DNA of 64,000 nt from Tetrahymena elliotti 4EA (taxonomy: Eukaryota > Ciliophora > Oligohymenophorea > Hymenostomatida > Tetrahymenidae): NCBI GenBank assembly GCA_000231825.2, contig JH720294.1, positions 2,574,654-2,638,653 of the forward strand. Direction: 5' to 3'. Each line of letters begins with the position of its first letter. Position 1 is the first letter of the stretch. The notes beneath the pieces are model-generated. The model saw only the letters and a program-made list of their open reading frames with translations, had not been told where the DNA came from and searched no databases. Shown here one piece after another: positions 1 through 13,800 of this stretch. The translations under genes were made by a program, and so were the position numbers.

Positions 1-2330
1 ATAAACATATTTTGATTAATCTAATATCTTCAATTTGCAAAAATATACTTTTGTGCTTTATTAATAGCAATGCTTATTTCATTTAAAAGTTTCTATTATT
101 GGTAGGTAATACATACTGAAATAGTTTTTATTCAGAATTCTAACTGTTCCTCAATGTTGAAGAAACAGATTTTACTTTTAAATATTATTTAAAAGCTATT
201 AAATTAAGATAGACTATTCATTCGATTTAAAGGTGCTTTTTAATCAAATCAATTAATCAACCAATCAAGCGCCTTTTCTAAATTTAAAGTTAGGTATGAA
301 ATTAGTGGAAAAATAAATAGTTGATCTTTAGCCAAGAAAGGAAAAGAATTTTAGATTAATCATTTCTTATTAGGGATTAGATTTTGTAAGATCGAGACTT
401 TTGAAGAAAAGTCTGTAAAGTGTTTAAAAAAAGAAGTTAACATTAATTACTCATGTATGTGTAAGAATCAATAAAATTCAAAAAAGTTCAAAAGCTAAAT
501 AGAAAATTAGAAATTTGATAAATTACTAAATTTATGGATATTTTATCTACATATTAGTACTTTTATAAAATTTAAATATCTGAAGAAAGCTTGATTTTTG
601 GAAGTAAGAAATCAACTTTTATTTGATATTTTCTATTTAATGTTTACATTTAAAAGATAGATCTAATTGAAGAAAGTCTGTAAAATTAAAAAAAAATTAA
701 TTAGTATCTTTTGAGGAGTGTAAGATTCAAATTATAATCAGACAAAATATCAAAAAAGCTAGAAGAAAAATCTTAGGTTTAATTTGATGAAAAGACTCCA
801 AATTAATCTTATTCAGAGAAGAAAAAAAAAAGAGAATAACATCAAAATAAAAAAAATGATTATTTTTGAACAATTATTAAATTAGCTTTTTATTTATCCA
901 CATTAGCATATATGGAATCTAAATTTAAAAAAAATTATTTTTTTGTTCAAAGTATTTTCATTTTTAGATTGTTATTTTTTGGTTTTATTTCAGATTGATA
1001 CTAATATTATTAATAGGATTAATTAAACTTCTCTCATCTAAAATATTTATTTATTTTATTACAAATAAAGCAGCAGTACCAAAAATACATTTTTTTTCCC
1101 TCAACTTTAGAATTCGTTTTTGTAATGATTTTTTGATAAATACAATTTTTAAAACTAAATAAAATTCTTGCTTATTTAATCTGAGATTAATATAAATGAT
1201 AGCTTTTCAAGCTTACTTGATCATAAAAATAAATAATTTAAAAAAATCAGGACTCATAAAAATAAATTCTTTTAGAGATTTTAGTTTTAGTTGTTTTGAA
1301 AATATAAGATATTTATTTATTTTTATATTTTTACTTAAATAGATAAAACTCATAAATATAGATCGATTTATTATATAGTTAAAGGATCTCTCATAAAATA
1401 TTTCAAACAACATTAAAAAAAGAAACTTTTTAATATCAATTAAAAACCCTCTACCAAAAAAGTAAAAAAAAAGGTATTATTCTGGTAATTTAAATCTTAA
1501 AGCTGGAGTAAAATTTTATATATAATGAACAAAAGAATGCAGACATCTATCTTTTGATTTACTTATGAGGGTAGGGTGTTGGGGTTTTCTTCCAAAAATC
1601 TTAATTTTTCTTCTCGTTCTCTAAATTATATCTCCAGAGTAATCCTAATATCATTTTTTGATTAGATTCTTTATTAATTTGATACATGTGGAAGTCTTGA
1701 TATTTTTTTACCATTTTTAAACTATTTTTTAAAAATCACTCAAAAAGGTTTGTTTCAATTTTATCTTTTATTGCCTTTGAATTTTTAGCCATTTTCCAAA
1801 AAAGTTTTTGGCTTTCACAAATTAAATTTAATTCTTTCCTTATTTTTTGGTAAATTCAGTTAAACACTCAGCAAATCAAAGCGTAATTATGGTTTGCTTT
1901 TAGTTTGTTAAGAAATCACATTTTACAAATAAATGAAAGTTTTTAAAAAGGAAGAAATAAATTTTGTTAAAAATTAAGAGAGTAAACAGCTTTTATAGAA
2001 TTCTAAATTTTTTTCTTTATTTATTATTAAATAATTTATATCTTCCTTAAATAAAAATAGAATTTTGAATATGATTGATAAACTTCCTGTACCTTCTACC
2101 TTTTATCCAATTGCAATACTTTAAAATAGTAAACTTAAATTTATTAAAAAGGCAAGAATGGTAGAATGAAATATTTTTAATCTATAATATTAAACATAGT
2201 AATTCTATGATAATTAAATAAATGTTTTTAATTTTATCACAATTTTAAATGGTTTGAGAATAAATTTGATTTTAGAAGTAAAATATTTTCAAATTATGAG
2301 ATAAAACCAAACAAATAAATATATTCAATA
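1..2330. other. AT-rich intergenic region
   Basis: No gene could be supported here on either strand in the ciliate code. The stretch holds the diverged direct repeat annotated separately at about 403-800, an imperfect stem near 229-276 (AAAGGTGCTT against AAGCGCCTTTT), and a short G-rich patch near 1570-1590. Minus-strand translation of 300-900 gives short open pieces that could be gene debris, but no start, stop or splice structure holds together. Confidence 0.5.
403..800. repeat. Diverged direct repeat, two copies
   Basis: Two copies of a roughly 130-bp unit begin near 403 and 669. They share, in order, a GAAGAAA(A)GTCTGTAAA start, a TGTAAGA(A/T)TCAA block, an AAAAGCTA block and a TTTGAT end. 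The copies are clearly diverged and have small indels, so the duplication is old. Coding content is uncertain. Confidence 0.4.
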
Positions 2331-5300
2331 TCAACCTAATTAAATATTAACTAATTATTTTTAAATTTATACTCCGCTTATGTTTAAAACAGGTAATATA
2401 TCTTCTTTTTCTGATTTATAAAATTCAGGAATATAAATACATGTCCATATTTTAACAACCTATTGAACAATATTCCTTACTATACGTCCTATCCTTCCAA
2501 AGCGACGCAAAACTCTCCTTTTAAAAGCACACACCTGAGTTAATCTAATTTTAATGTATTAAATATAGATTGAAGCTTTCAGATTAAAGGCCTTAAATGT
2601 AGCATCTACTACGAATGAAAGATTTTACTTTTAAAAAATGATTTTTATTAAAATTTCTTTATTAATTAAATTAAAAATAAATAATTTTACTTTTTCAATC
2701 AGCTATATACGTAATAAAGCTTAAAGATCTACTGCAACTATTGTACCTTAAGCATATGCTCCAACTTCAGCAATCAGTACAGAAAGTGCTGCGCTTGCAA
2801 CAAAATCTGCATTAGCTGATATTCCAAAACCAGCATTAATAGAAGTGCCTTAAATATCAATATAGGTATATATCTAAGCACCAAATTAAAAGTAATAACT
2901 CAAAACTAGTGGAATACCAATTGGTGTAGGAATATAGTAGGGTTATTGGTATTTAGGGAACCTCTAATTTTCATCTAATAAAAAATTCATTAGAAATTAT
3001 ATTAAAATATTTAATTATTACTGAACAAAATCTTCTTTTCTTCCTTTATCTAGAATTTTGATGAAATCTTTGTGATTGCGGTCTCGAAAAGTTTGTTCAC
3101 ATTGCCAAGTTTAGAGATGACTTTGTTTAAGTTTGCCTTGAGAATAGTGTTTCCTAAATTAATAAACTTTAAAAATATTTATTATGATGATATTTTAAAA
3201 TATTATTTTAAGCTACCTTGTTTTTAAGCTAATCGATAGCTTATTTTTAAATGTTATCAACAATTTCTGATTTTAAATATTTGATCATATCATTTTTGAA
3301 ATCTTCGGCAATCATCTAAAATAAGTTTGAAAGATCAACTTAGTTGACAATATCTTTGAAATCTTTTCTGAGATTTAAAAATTGACTTTCAAATTAGCTG
3401 AAATTTAAAGCAATTTAAGGAATTTAATTGAATTAATTTGACAAATCATTCAAAGAATTTTAGACATCCTTGACTGTATCAACAGTTTTTCTAATTGTCT
3501 CTGTTCCATCATTGATGAAATCTGAAATTCCGTTGATGAAAGATTTTACTGGAAAGTCTAAAAGATTTCCATCTTCTAAATTGGGCAAATTCAAAGATTT
3601 CATAGACACATCGCTAATGTCATCTGTTAAAATTTAGGCTTAATTTCCCATTTACTTCTTGACTGAATCAACAAAATTCTAATTAAAATTAAATATGATC
3701 AATTTATTAAAATGAGTAAACAATTAATGAATGAATTACCTATTAATTGAAGTCGGCTGAAAGCATATTTAGAGCTTAATCGGCTGATTCATTAATTTTC
3801 TTGTCAAAGGTATCAACTGTATCAAATAGATTATCAACTCCATCTAGTATTCTTTGCATGACTGTAGTAGAGAATTGAAATGCTTTATTTTTCAAAATTG
3901 TAATAGGCTCTTTGAACTTGAGTATGGATTATTGAGTAATATTTTGGAAAATATCTGTTATTTTAGCTATTTTAGTAGTTATTTGTAGATTAATAGTATT
4001 TGTTAATTAGTTTATGTTTTACTCAGCTACTGCTTAGAGTTAATCAAGATTAGTCAACTAATTAAATTCATTATACATAGCTTATAATTAATTTTATTTT
4101 TTATTTATCAAATCTTATAAATCCTGTGGAATAATTTCGTTTAATGGTTTTGAGGCAATTTATGAAGCTTGGACCAAAGTTAAATTAATTTATGATTTTG
4201 CTTTGTTGAATTCTAACTGTAAATCATTGTATGGCTTTTAAAGCTGGTTAGAAATTTGAGTAGAAATTTATTTGAATTGATTTGAAAAGATGTTAGAGAA
4301 TGAGTTTTGTGCTAATTAAATGACTTGCTTCCACATTGAGGAACTTAATTAGTTTTATAAATTAATTAATTTTGATGATTCAATATTCAAATAAGCCAAA
4401 GTGTTTTTTATGATAAGATCTTATTGATTTTAGACAAATCTTGTTACATTCTATTAGATTTAAGTATTTATTGTATTTTAAATGAGTTGATATGATTATT
4501 AAAGCATTTATTCTAAATTATAAATAGCTTATCTTCCAGCAGCAAGATTTAAAATTGCAGAGTTTTTGTAGATTTAAACTATCTCTTGATTTTATTGATT
4601 GATTCTCTATTGAATTGAGGTAAGATTATTCTAAAGATTACTGAGATAGCTCTGTATAACTTGAGAAGTTTGACTTTAAATAGAGTTAACTTTATTTAAA
4701 GTTTAATTCACAATCTCATCATATTCCTTTTTATTGTAAGTAAGTTTGTTATAAATAAAATAATCAATAAAAAACAAAAGCAAATAAATAAATTTTATAT
4801 AAAAAATAAAAAAGCTTGTTTTTACCATCTAAAGAATCTATAGTACATCTACAAGTTATCCTGAAATCTAAGATGTCATAGTAGTGGCATATTTCTAAAT
4901 GTCATCTTTTCATATTATTAAATAATAATTTATAATAAAGTTAGATTTGACATATATTTATTTACCTAAGATAGGATTAGAGAAGGCAGTGAATTGTTAT
5001 TGAGCAAACTTAATTTTTTTGTCAATTTCTGAGTTGATTTTATTAATAATGTCAAAAACATCAATTTTCACTTTACTGACCTTTCGAAATATAGAAATAA
5101 CAATAATATTAAGTTTACAATTAATTTTTGTTTTGATTTAATATTTACAATCAGTAAAGAATTCTTCTTGATCCAATTAACTTCGTTTTTGAATTTTGTC
5201 AATGGGAAATTTACTATTTTAAAAAATTAAATTGTTTTAATTACCCAAAAAAATTTAAAGATTTACTATTTTGGATAGGAGATACAGGAATGTTCAATCC

Positions 5301-7515
5301 TAAAAATTATAAGAATACTTAACTTTAGCATTCATCATTTGAGTTACTATCCTTCTGACGAGAGCATTAGAAAGCAACAAAAGATTTCATTTAAATTGTC
5401 AAAATATTCTTTGAAAATAATTCAACCTGTAAATTATCTAATAATTTGTTATTTTCTGAAAGCATTCTTGTTTGTGGTGGACTTAAGTTAACTTTTTCTA
5501 TTTAAAATTAATTTTATAAATTTAAAATAAAAATTAATCAATTAATTAACAATCATTACAATTAATATCAATAAGAGGCTTTTCATTTTTATCATATAAA
5601 AGCTAATCAGGGTCTAGTTGCATGTCGCTTTTTCTGAGATCATCTAAGAATTTAAGATAATTAGTCCAATTTAAATGGTATTTATTCATGGAGTAGTAGA
5701 TATTATCTATATTTTTTCTTTCTTCAGCTGAGGTAGTAGTTTCGTTAATGAAAGTCACATTAAATTTCTATTTAATTGATTAATTCTTCAAAATGTCTTC
5801 AGTAGAATCATCCTATTTTTAAAGAAAATTTAAATTAATTAAGGAAATTTCAACTGAAAATAATAATTTACATATGAGAATTTTTAACCAGTCTCAACAG
5901 TACCCTGAACTAAGTAGCCTTCTTTATTAAAAGTAATATTACTAGCCTGTTAGATCTTTGATTAATAATCCTAATCAGTTTTCTAAGTAAATTGTTGCAC
6001 TAAAGTAATATCGCCATTTAATGACTTTTAACTTTTCATCGTTTTCATTTGATATTTACCATTGATATTTTTTTATGTGAAGTTTGTTTGTTTGATAAAT
6101 TTTAATCTTCCTTTAGAGTCAACAACATCATAATTAGATTTGACAATATTAGGTAACAGTGTTTAAAGGAAAGATGGAAGGTTAAATAAAAATGTCTCAT
6201 TTACATTCATAGGAAAAGCAATATCTATTATCTCTCCACCCTTGTTATATTATTAATTAATATTTTTTTGAATAAATTGAAAATATTTACTCTTGAAACA
6301 TTAAATTGAATAATCTCTGCTCTACTCATGTCTATTCCTTCTTAAGAAATTGGGAAATCATCAACTCCAGAATTAGTATTATTATTATTAGGTACTGAGT
6401 TTGGTTTTTAATTATCATTAGAATCTATTTTTAAAAATACAAATTAGTTGTGAAATAAGTAATAAGTTAAGCAAAAGTTTTTTACTTTGTTAATTTTAAG
6501 TCAAATCTCTTTGATCAAAAAAATTTCTAGCCCCACTCAATATCACAGTGCTGCTTTGATTTCCAACTTCATATTGCTTAGTTTAGTCAACAAAAGCAAG
6601 AATTTAAATTTCTATTTGATAAAATTGAATAAATAAATATTCATTTTACGCATCTGATATAAATTTATGATAAGATAAATTGAATTAAAATGAGTTACAA
6701 TCCTGAGTTTTATTTTTGATGAGCATACAAAATAAATACTCCATAACTATTTCTCTTGAATATTGAGTAGTGTCATTATATTAAGAATTGTGGGTAGTTA
6801 TCAGCTCAAGTTTATAGTTTTGCTGTTTGTCAGTGATAAATTTTCTCTGGACAACAAACTCACTTTTTTCTAATTCTTCATCCTATTTATTTATCAATTT
6901 AAAAATATTTTAAAAATGTTAATTTATTAGTTTTACTTCATCAATCTTATCTTTATTTAAACCAAAGTAAAGAGAAAGACCTATAACAAGTAAGCAAGCA
7001 CAAACTACTGCCACGATAAGAATATTTTTTAGTCTTTTGTTATTTTAGATTAGTGGTTATGATTCTTTTTGTACTTATTTTTCTTAAGACTCAACATCTA
7101 AGGGTTCCTATTAAGATTACTTTTCTTGGTTTTGAACAGATTAATTTTCTTGGTTTTGAACAGATTAATTTTCTTCTAATTAAATAACAGTGGGTTCTAA
7201 TTAGTCTTATTAGTTAATATTATCATTTACTCCAGTAATGATATTTTCATTCACTATAAATTAAAGGTTATCAGTATTTAAAACCGGATTTCCAACCAAA
7301 GTTTATTCTTCTTTAGATGCTTATTACATCAAGTTAAAAGGATTAGATTCCTACTTAGAAAAAGAGATATTCTTATCCATAATGGTAGCTTTTTTAGTCT
7401 CTCCCTCATTCTTGTGATTACTTAAGTTATCAGAAGACATTGACTATTTCTGAGACTGCAACTCATGAAGCTAGCACTCTTAGCTCTCTTTTATTTAGAG
7501 TCCTTGAGATGACAT
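2331..7515 (-). CDS. Large single-pass transmembrane protein, unknown function
   Basis: The minus-strand gene starts at ATG 7515 and ends at TGA 2331-2333, interrupted by many short GT..AG introns; 6883-6936 (54 bp) and 2628-2690 (63 bp) were read explicitly. Exon 1 encodes 193 residues: a Gln/Asn/Ser/Glu-rich, probably cytosolic head, then one hydrophobic helix at about residues 164-186 (NILIVAVVCACLLVIGLSLY) without a signal peptide, so a type II topology is likely. The lumenal part has N-glycosylation sequons and a long amphipathic, coiled-coil-like middle (about 5000-3000), then a Gly/Ala/Val-rich, strand-like C-terminus ending in a basic segment. I do not recognise the family. The remaining exon borders are approximate, and roughly 1300 aa is an estimate. 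Confidence 0.7.
7121..7175 (-). repeat. 24-bp in-frame tandem duplication
   Basis: Within exon 1 of the membrane protein, a 24-bp unit is present twice without mismatch (7121-7144 and 7145-7168), followed by the first bases of a third unit. It encodes a tandem octapeptide of the type NQSVQNQE in the Gln-rich cytosolic head. The length is a multiple of three, so the frame is kept. Confidence 0.85.
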
Positions 7516-10500
7516 TTTATTTTTTTTCTATTTATTTTTTTAATTGATAAATATTTATCTTTTTGAGTTTGGGTTTGCATGCTTCTTTTAAAATGATATA
7601 ATTACCTTAACTTGTATTTTTAAGTTATTATTACATTCTTTTATTTACACCGACCAATATATCAAAATTAATCAGCCATTTTTAATAAATAATAAGTTTT
7701 TATGAATAACTAAGTTCTAAACTAGAGGTTTTTGATAAATGTATGGCGATAGCTGAAACTTTTACTTATCTATTAAGTTAATTACAAATTTATTTGATTA
7801 TTTTTGAAATAGTAATGTTTACACTTACAAAAATATCAATTAAGAAAAACTTGTTTTGGTGCTTTAGTGGGTAAAATTGCCTGTTGATGTGTAATGAGAT
7901 AAACAAATAAATAATCAAGTATTTTTATTTTACATACTCACATAAAATGGTTAATCTAAAATGTTATAATAACCCAAAATCATTTTTTATTTATTTTAAT
8001 AACTTCAAAAAAATTTACTCAACTGATATTAATCTATTTGATTTTTAAATATTTAATATCTTTTCAAATTACAAAGTTTTGATTAAATTAATTGATCATA
8101 TTTAATCTTGTATTTACAATTTTCTAATTTAAATTATGATTTTTCTTTTTCTGAATATTTGACTAGATAATCAATCAATTAACAAAAAAATAAACTCTGT
8201 AAAGAAGATATCTATCAAGTTTTGGATATTTGTAAAAGCATATTATTAGCATTGACTGCTCTTTAAAAATATCTACTGTTGAAATTAACATTTTAAATGA
8301 CAAGATCATAATAATCAGCTACTATGTCGAATAAAATATTTTTTACCTACTTATTTATTTATTTATTTTAAAAAAACTTTTTACATATTTTTAACCTATG
8401 AATTTATTTAAGCTTTCAGATTGAAGAAAAATGATTAGAGTAAATTAAGATCAAGGTTTTTTTGTAAAGCAAGAAAAAATAAATTTGATTAGAAATGATG
8501 GAAAATTTGAAAAAAGAGTTATTAAAAAATACAAAAAAACAAATTGGTATTACTCAGATCAAAGTGAGTATCCATTATTGTTAATTATTAATTAATAAAA
8601 GTAAAAAATAAATGAATTTAAATATATCAAAAATAGGTTTTATCAGATTAAAAAGACTTCAAAATTAATTTAAAAACCAGTCTATTTCTAATGACCTACC
8701 AAAAGACAAAAGAGAATTAATAGAATCAAAATAAAATGGGTAATTGAAGAGATGATTATACTAAATATACTTTAATTCTAGTATATCTTAGGAAAATTAT
8801 ATTTTTATTTAAATTATTTGATTATTTTACCTAGATTTAATTTTAATTTAGTTGAATTTTGTTTAAAATGTCTTCAATAAGATTAGTAGTGTTAGTCAAA
8901 GCATGAATAGTTAAGATATTATCATCTAAATTATATAAATATAAGATTACAGTTTAAATCTCTATGGGCAAAAAACTAAACGCATAAGCATTCTTTATCT
9001 GAAGAATAAATTTATAAAAATCTGTGCTAAAAAAAATGAGTTTTCTATTCAAGTAAATTTGAGAACACATGTACTACTTTTCATTTTAAAATTTATGCTT
9101 TAAGTTTATAATGTTTAGTTTTAAAACTTTAAAAATACTATTTTTTTTCTTTTTGTGTATGGCTGGGAATTAATTATCAAAAAATAAAAAATAATCAAGT
9201 AAGCAGGGTATGAAAAAATTTTAATTTAAGATGACTTTCTAAAGTCTATAAAAAAAAATGAGAAAATACATGTTTAGAAAATAATGTAATAATAATTTAT
9301 TTTTGGAATATTAAGCTATTATATATGATAGATAAATAAAAATAGATTTTGTTTTATTTTAATGGATTTATAATATGCCATTAGTATCAATTATTTGTTT
9401 CTAACTTAAAGATTATTATGTAAACAAAATATTTCTATTTAATTAATCAAAAGCTAATTCTTTTTTTAGGTACTATCTTCACTAGTAAAATGGGTGTTTA
9501 TTTGTTTGTACCATTTAAACTTAAGATATTTATTGATAAAATGATCAGCTTTTGAAAGGTATTTTGCTTATTTTTTTAGAATTAAAACAAAAATAATGAT
9601 GTATCTTGGTTTAAATTTAAAATTAACTCAAAAAATTAAATTATCCAAATTCATAATTCTATTTTAAATTAGACTTGTTTTTATTTTCAATTAAATCACC
9701 ACTGTTAAATTTAAATAAACATTATATTCCTTTAGTCTTGTCAAAATTTAATTCTTCATTACAAATCCAAGAAATCACAAATGAAATTTCAAAAATTAAA
9801 GCATTTATTGTCATAAAGATAAATATTTACTAACTACTTAATTGTTCATTATTTTATAAGTTTGATTAAATAGTACTAATTTTGAAATCAAAAACTCTTT
9901 ATTTGATTGCTTAACACAATTTTTAATAGTCGATCTGATGCGGGAAACTTAATTTTGCAGCAACTGTGCAAAAAAAAGCGATTTTTAAATTCAATTTATT
10001 ATTTACCTAATCATTCTCATTCATAAAACTCTAATCTTTAAAATGAATGAAATTTGTAATTACCCTCCATCCCTTAACAAAAATTATGTTTTTAATAATA
10101 TGACCCCCACAAACATAAATGTCACAAAAATAAAAAATTTCAAAAAAACCTGTTAAAAACACTAAAATTAATTTAGTTGGAATTTTCTTAATAAAAACTC
10201 TTTATCTTGTAAAAAAATGACAGAATAGTTCTAAAATAAACGAATTCTTGCATTTTTAATTTCCAAGATTTAAGATTCCCTTTTTAATTAATATTCACAA
10301 ATAATTTTAAATAATAATTAGGGTTAATAGTTTTTTGAGGAGTTAATCAGAATTAACAACAAATCATCTTCTTCTGGATAATCTAATTTTAGAGATTAAA
10401 AATTAGAGGATCTTTTTAGTTTACATTCAAAAAAGTAATTTGAATTAATTTGAAATAGAAATGTAATAATGTTAATATAAATAATATTGAATTATCTATC

Positions 10501-10872
10501 ACTAATTACTAATCAAAAATAATCTAATGTAGTAGATATTGATGATTTAATGCAAAAATAGCAAGCTCTATTCATCATGTTTCTATATTTAATATTTGTT
10601 TTCCTTGCAATCTTGCAATAAAAAAATATTTTTTGAAAATAAAACCTTTAATTAAATTTTTGATTAAATAATTTATTTAGAAATTTATATAGTGCCTTAA
10701 GCATTTTATGTTTTTAGAATACAAGCATAATCCATATCTAATTGATTTTTTTATAAATTTAAAACATTTTAATTTTATGAGTTTTTTTTTTGTTTTTATC
10801 AAGAATAAAAAAATAGAATTATTAATTTTTATTTTTTTAATTTGTTTACTGCTGTAAAGATAAAAATTGATT
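7516..10872. other. Long AT-rich spacer with possible gene debris
   Basis: This is the 5' flank of the membrane-protein gene and the 3' flank of the NACHT-WD40 gene. Only 8215-9110 gives coding-like translation, annotated separately. The rest, 7516-8200 and 9110-10872, shows homopolymer-rich AT sequence with no supported gene, tRNA or repeat array. Confidence 0.5.
8215..9110 (-). pseudogene. Coding-like island, possible gene remnant
   Basis: Minus-strand translation yields three coding-like blocks. The first, about 9110-8845, is open for roughly 85 codons with mixed codon use, including a LIEDILNKIQLN segment next to a possible GTAAAAT donor. A second lies at about 8560-8400 and a third, about 8350-8215, contains DIVADYYDLVIQNVNF and ends at TGA 8215-8217. 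GT..AG pairs between blocks could be introns, but no convincing start codon was found and the middle block is biased to Phe/Leu. It may be a real small multi-exon gene or a decayed one. I do not recognise the family. Confidence 0.3.
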
Positions 10873-13800
10873 TCATATCATATATATAGTATTATAGTCT
10901 TATTATATTTGGATTATTTATAATTTACTTTAAGCTTTTAACGTTGATTGCATGGAATTATTGCTTATTTATGTTCCAAGGATTAGCTATTCTCCATCGT
11001 TTGAGAAAGCCAAAGAAAAAATCCCACTTTATATATTATTTATCAAGCTTAAAAGCTAGAATTAAGATGATGCATCCCAAATACCACATGAGCCATCGTA
11101 GCTCCCAGTTGCTAAATATTTGCTTTATTTTGAAAAGGTGATAGCATAGATACCAGATTTATGAAACTCTATTGTTTTTAATAATTTAAATTTCTCTCCA
11201 ATTCTCCAAATTTTGCAAGTTGAGTCTGAAGATCCTGAAGCGAAGTATTAATCATTATCGGAAAAAGCAATACAATATACATGAGATGTATGTCCTTCTA
11301 ATTATTACATTAATTTAAATTCATTTTATGTATTCCATATTTTACAAGTATTATCATATGATCCTGTGGCAAAATATTTACCATAAGCTGAAAAAGCAAC
11401 ACAACTTATTGGAAAATTTTAATTTGAAGAATTCTATATCTTTTACACTAACTCAAAATCATTTGAAATAGACCATATCATAAAGCTGCTGTCCTTTGAT
11501 CCTGTTATTAAATATTATCCATCAGGAGAGAAAGAAACAGAGCTAACACTACTAGAATGCCCTGAAAGAGTTTTATGTAGCTAAAATGAATCTTCAACCA
11601 ACCAAACTTTACAAGTCTTATCTGAGGAAGCTGTTGCCAAATACTTATCATCATATGAGAAAGCAGCAGAAAAAATATGGGAATTACTGTCAAATTATTC
11701 GCCATTTTAATATTGTTTATTTAATTAATTCTCTGCATTTAAATCTAAAATAATCTAGTTCTTTGAAATGTTTGAAAGAAGTAAATCAACTTCTTCGCTT
11801 GAACTATTTCTTTAACTAAAATTTTAACGATTATGTGAAATTAAAGCTTCTTTCTTTTTCCTATATTAGTCTTAGCTATCCCACACTTCACATAAATCTT
11901 CTGAAGTACTAGTAACTAGATATCTACCATCTTTTGAAAAGCAAATAGAATAAATAGCTCTTCTATTACATCTTATTTATTTAATTTACTAAATGCTTGA
12001 ATATTTATTCCATATTTTAAACTAATCTTTATCAGACATAATAGCTAGATAATCTCCATCAATTGAAATAGAAACTCTATTAAATTGTTCTGAAATGTGC
12101 ATTATATTTTAAATATCTTTAAAACCTTAATCTATTTTGATTAATGAACACTCATTATACTCATCGAATTCATGTACTGTTGCAATAAAATTGCTATCTT
12201 AAGAAGTACTCAGAGATTTGTACACATTTAAATTATTTTCTTAAACAAAGAGAGTCTAATAGTTGAACTTGCTTAATATCTCATTTCCATGAAGAGTACA
12301 AATTATCAAATAATTCCCATCCTAAGAGTAAATAATAGAAACTATTGTATGATTAAATTACTTTTTGTAAATAAGTTTTAGATCTTATAAATTATATATA
12401 TTTAGCACTATATCTTTCTCGGTGCAACAAGCTAAATGAGAGGCATCTGCAGAAAGAGAAACCAAAGAAATTACCTTTTTAATAATTAATTCATTAAATA
12501 AATCTCTTAAAATTTATTTTAAAAATCTTAGAATTAAATTTATTTTTAAATTTAAATATATTTTGGGGGAGTTTTATTGAATTAGTATGGAGCATGTTTA
12601 AATTTCTTGGATAAAAAAATAAAAAATTTGGATGATTTAATTATTATTAGCGAGAAAGAACAACCCTCGCAAATGTCAAGGCTAAAAAAATATATTTTTA
12701 CTTTTTGAAAGTAAATAAAGAATGTTTTTAAATGATCTGAAAATAATAAACGATATTTTGTATTAATTTGTAAATAAAGAAAGAGCAATTACTTTATTTG
12801 AGTTATCTTTTAATGTGGATTGTAATTTAAAGCCTTCTTATATGTTCCAAATATTGCATTTTTTATCTGTGGATGAAGTGGCAAGATATCTGCAATCTTG
12901 TGATATTGAGATTTAAATAATAGGCCCAAAATGATAGATGACATAGTTCGTTAATTTGAAATTATTATTTTGTATTTCAATAACTCTGCAGGTTTTATCT
13001 TCAGAGCAGGTTATTAAATACTTTCCATTTGAGGAGAAAATTATTTAATTTATTAATTTTGAATGTGCTTTAATTTTAACAAGAGATTTAAAATTTTTAG
13101 TATTCCATATTTTGCAAAACCCTTCTGATGTTCCTACTGCAAGGTACTTATTATCTGCTGAGAATTAAGAGGAGGTATATACTCCTTGTATTTACTGATC
13201 TTTATTGACAGAGATGTAGATTTTTTCAATATCCCAAAGTTAAAAGGAAAAATCTTAATCACATGCAACTAATATATTTCTATGAGGATAGAATGTCAGA
13301 TAGGTCACACAACTATTTGAGCAATCAATAGTTTCTAATAAATCAAAATCAGTACTGACACTCCATAATTTGCATGTATAGTCCATAGAGCTAGTTGCAA
13401 AGTATTATCCATCTCCTGAAAATGCTATTGAGTTGATTTGCTAATCATGACACTTTAATGTCTTTTTTTATTGCTTTTCTAACAACCAAATTTAGCATTT
13501 ATTATTTTCAAAAGATTTAGCAAAATATTTGGAATCTCCAGAAAATACAATCAATTTATTTTAATCAGTGTAATTATTTTCTTTTATCAAGATTTTATTT
13601 TTATCAAACATATCAAACACTTACAAGGTGTCATCTAAACAATAAGCCAAATGTATACCATTTTTTGCAATTGCAGCTGCAGAGTTTTTTAATGGTTAAT
13701 TGATCAAAATTTAAAAATCATTCTAGACATCCAAAATGTAATATCTTAAATCAGAAACAATTATTAAATATTCTCTGTTTTTTTTCTTGTAAAAATCTAA

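Noticed and set aside
1579..1586. TTGGGGTT as a possible internal telomere repeat
   Set aside because: Barely more than one unit, with no tandem continuation; compatible with chance in a G-rich patch.
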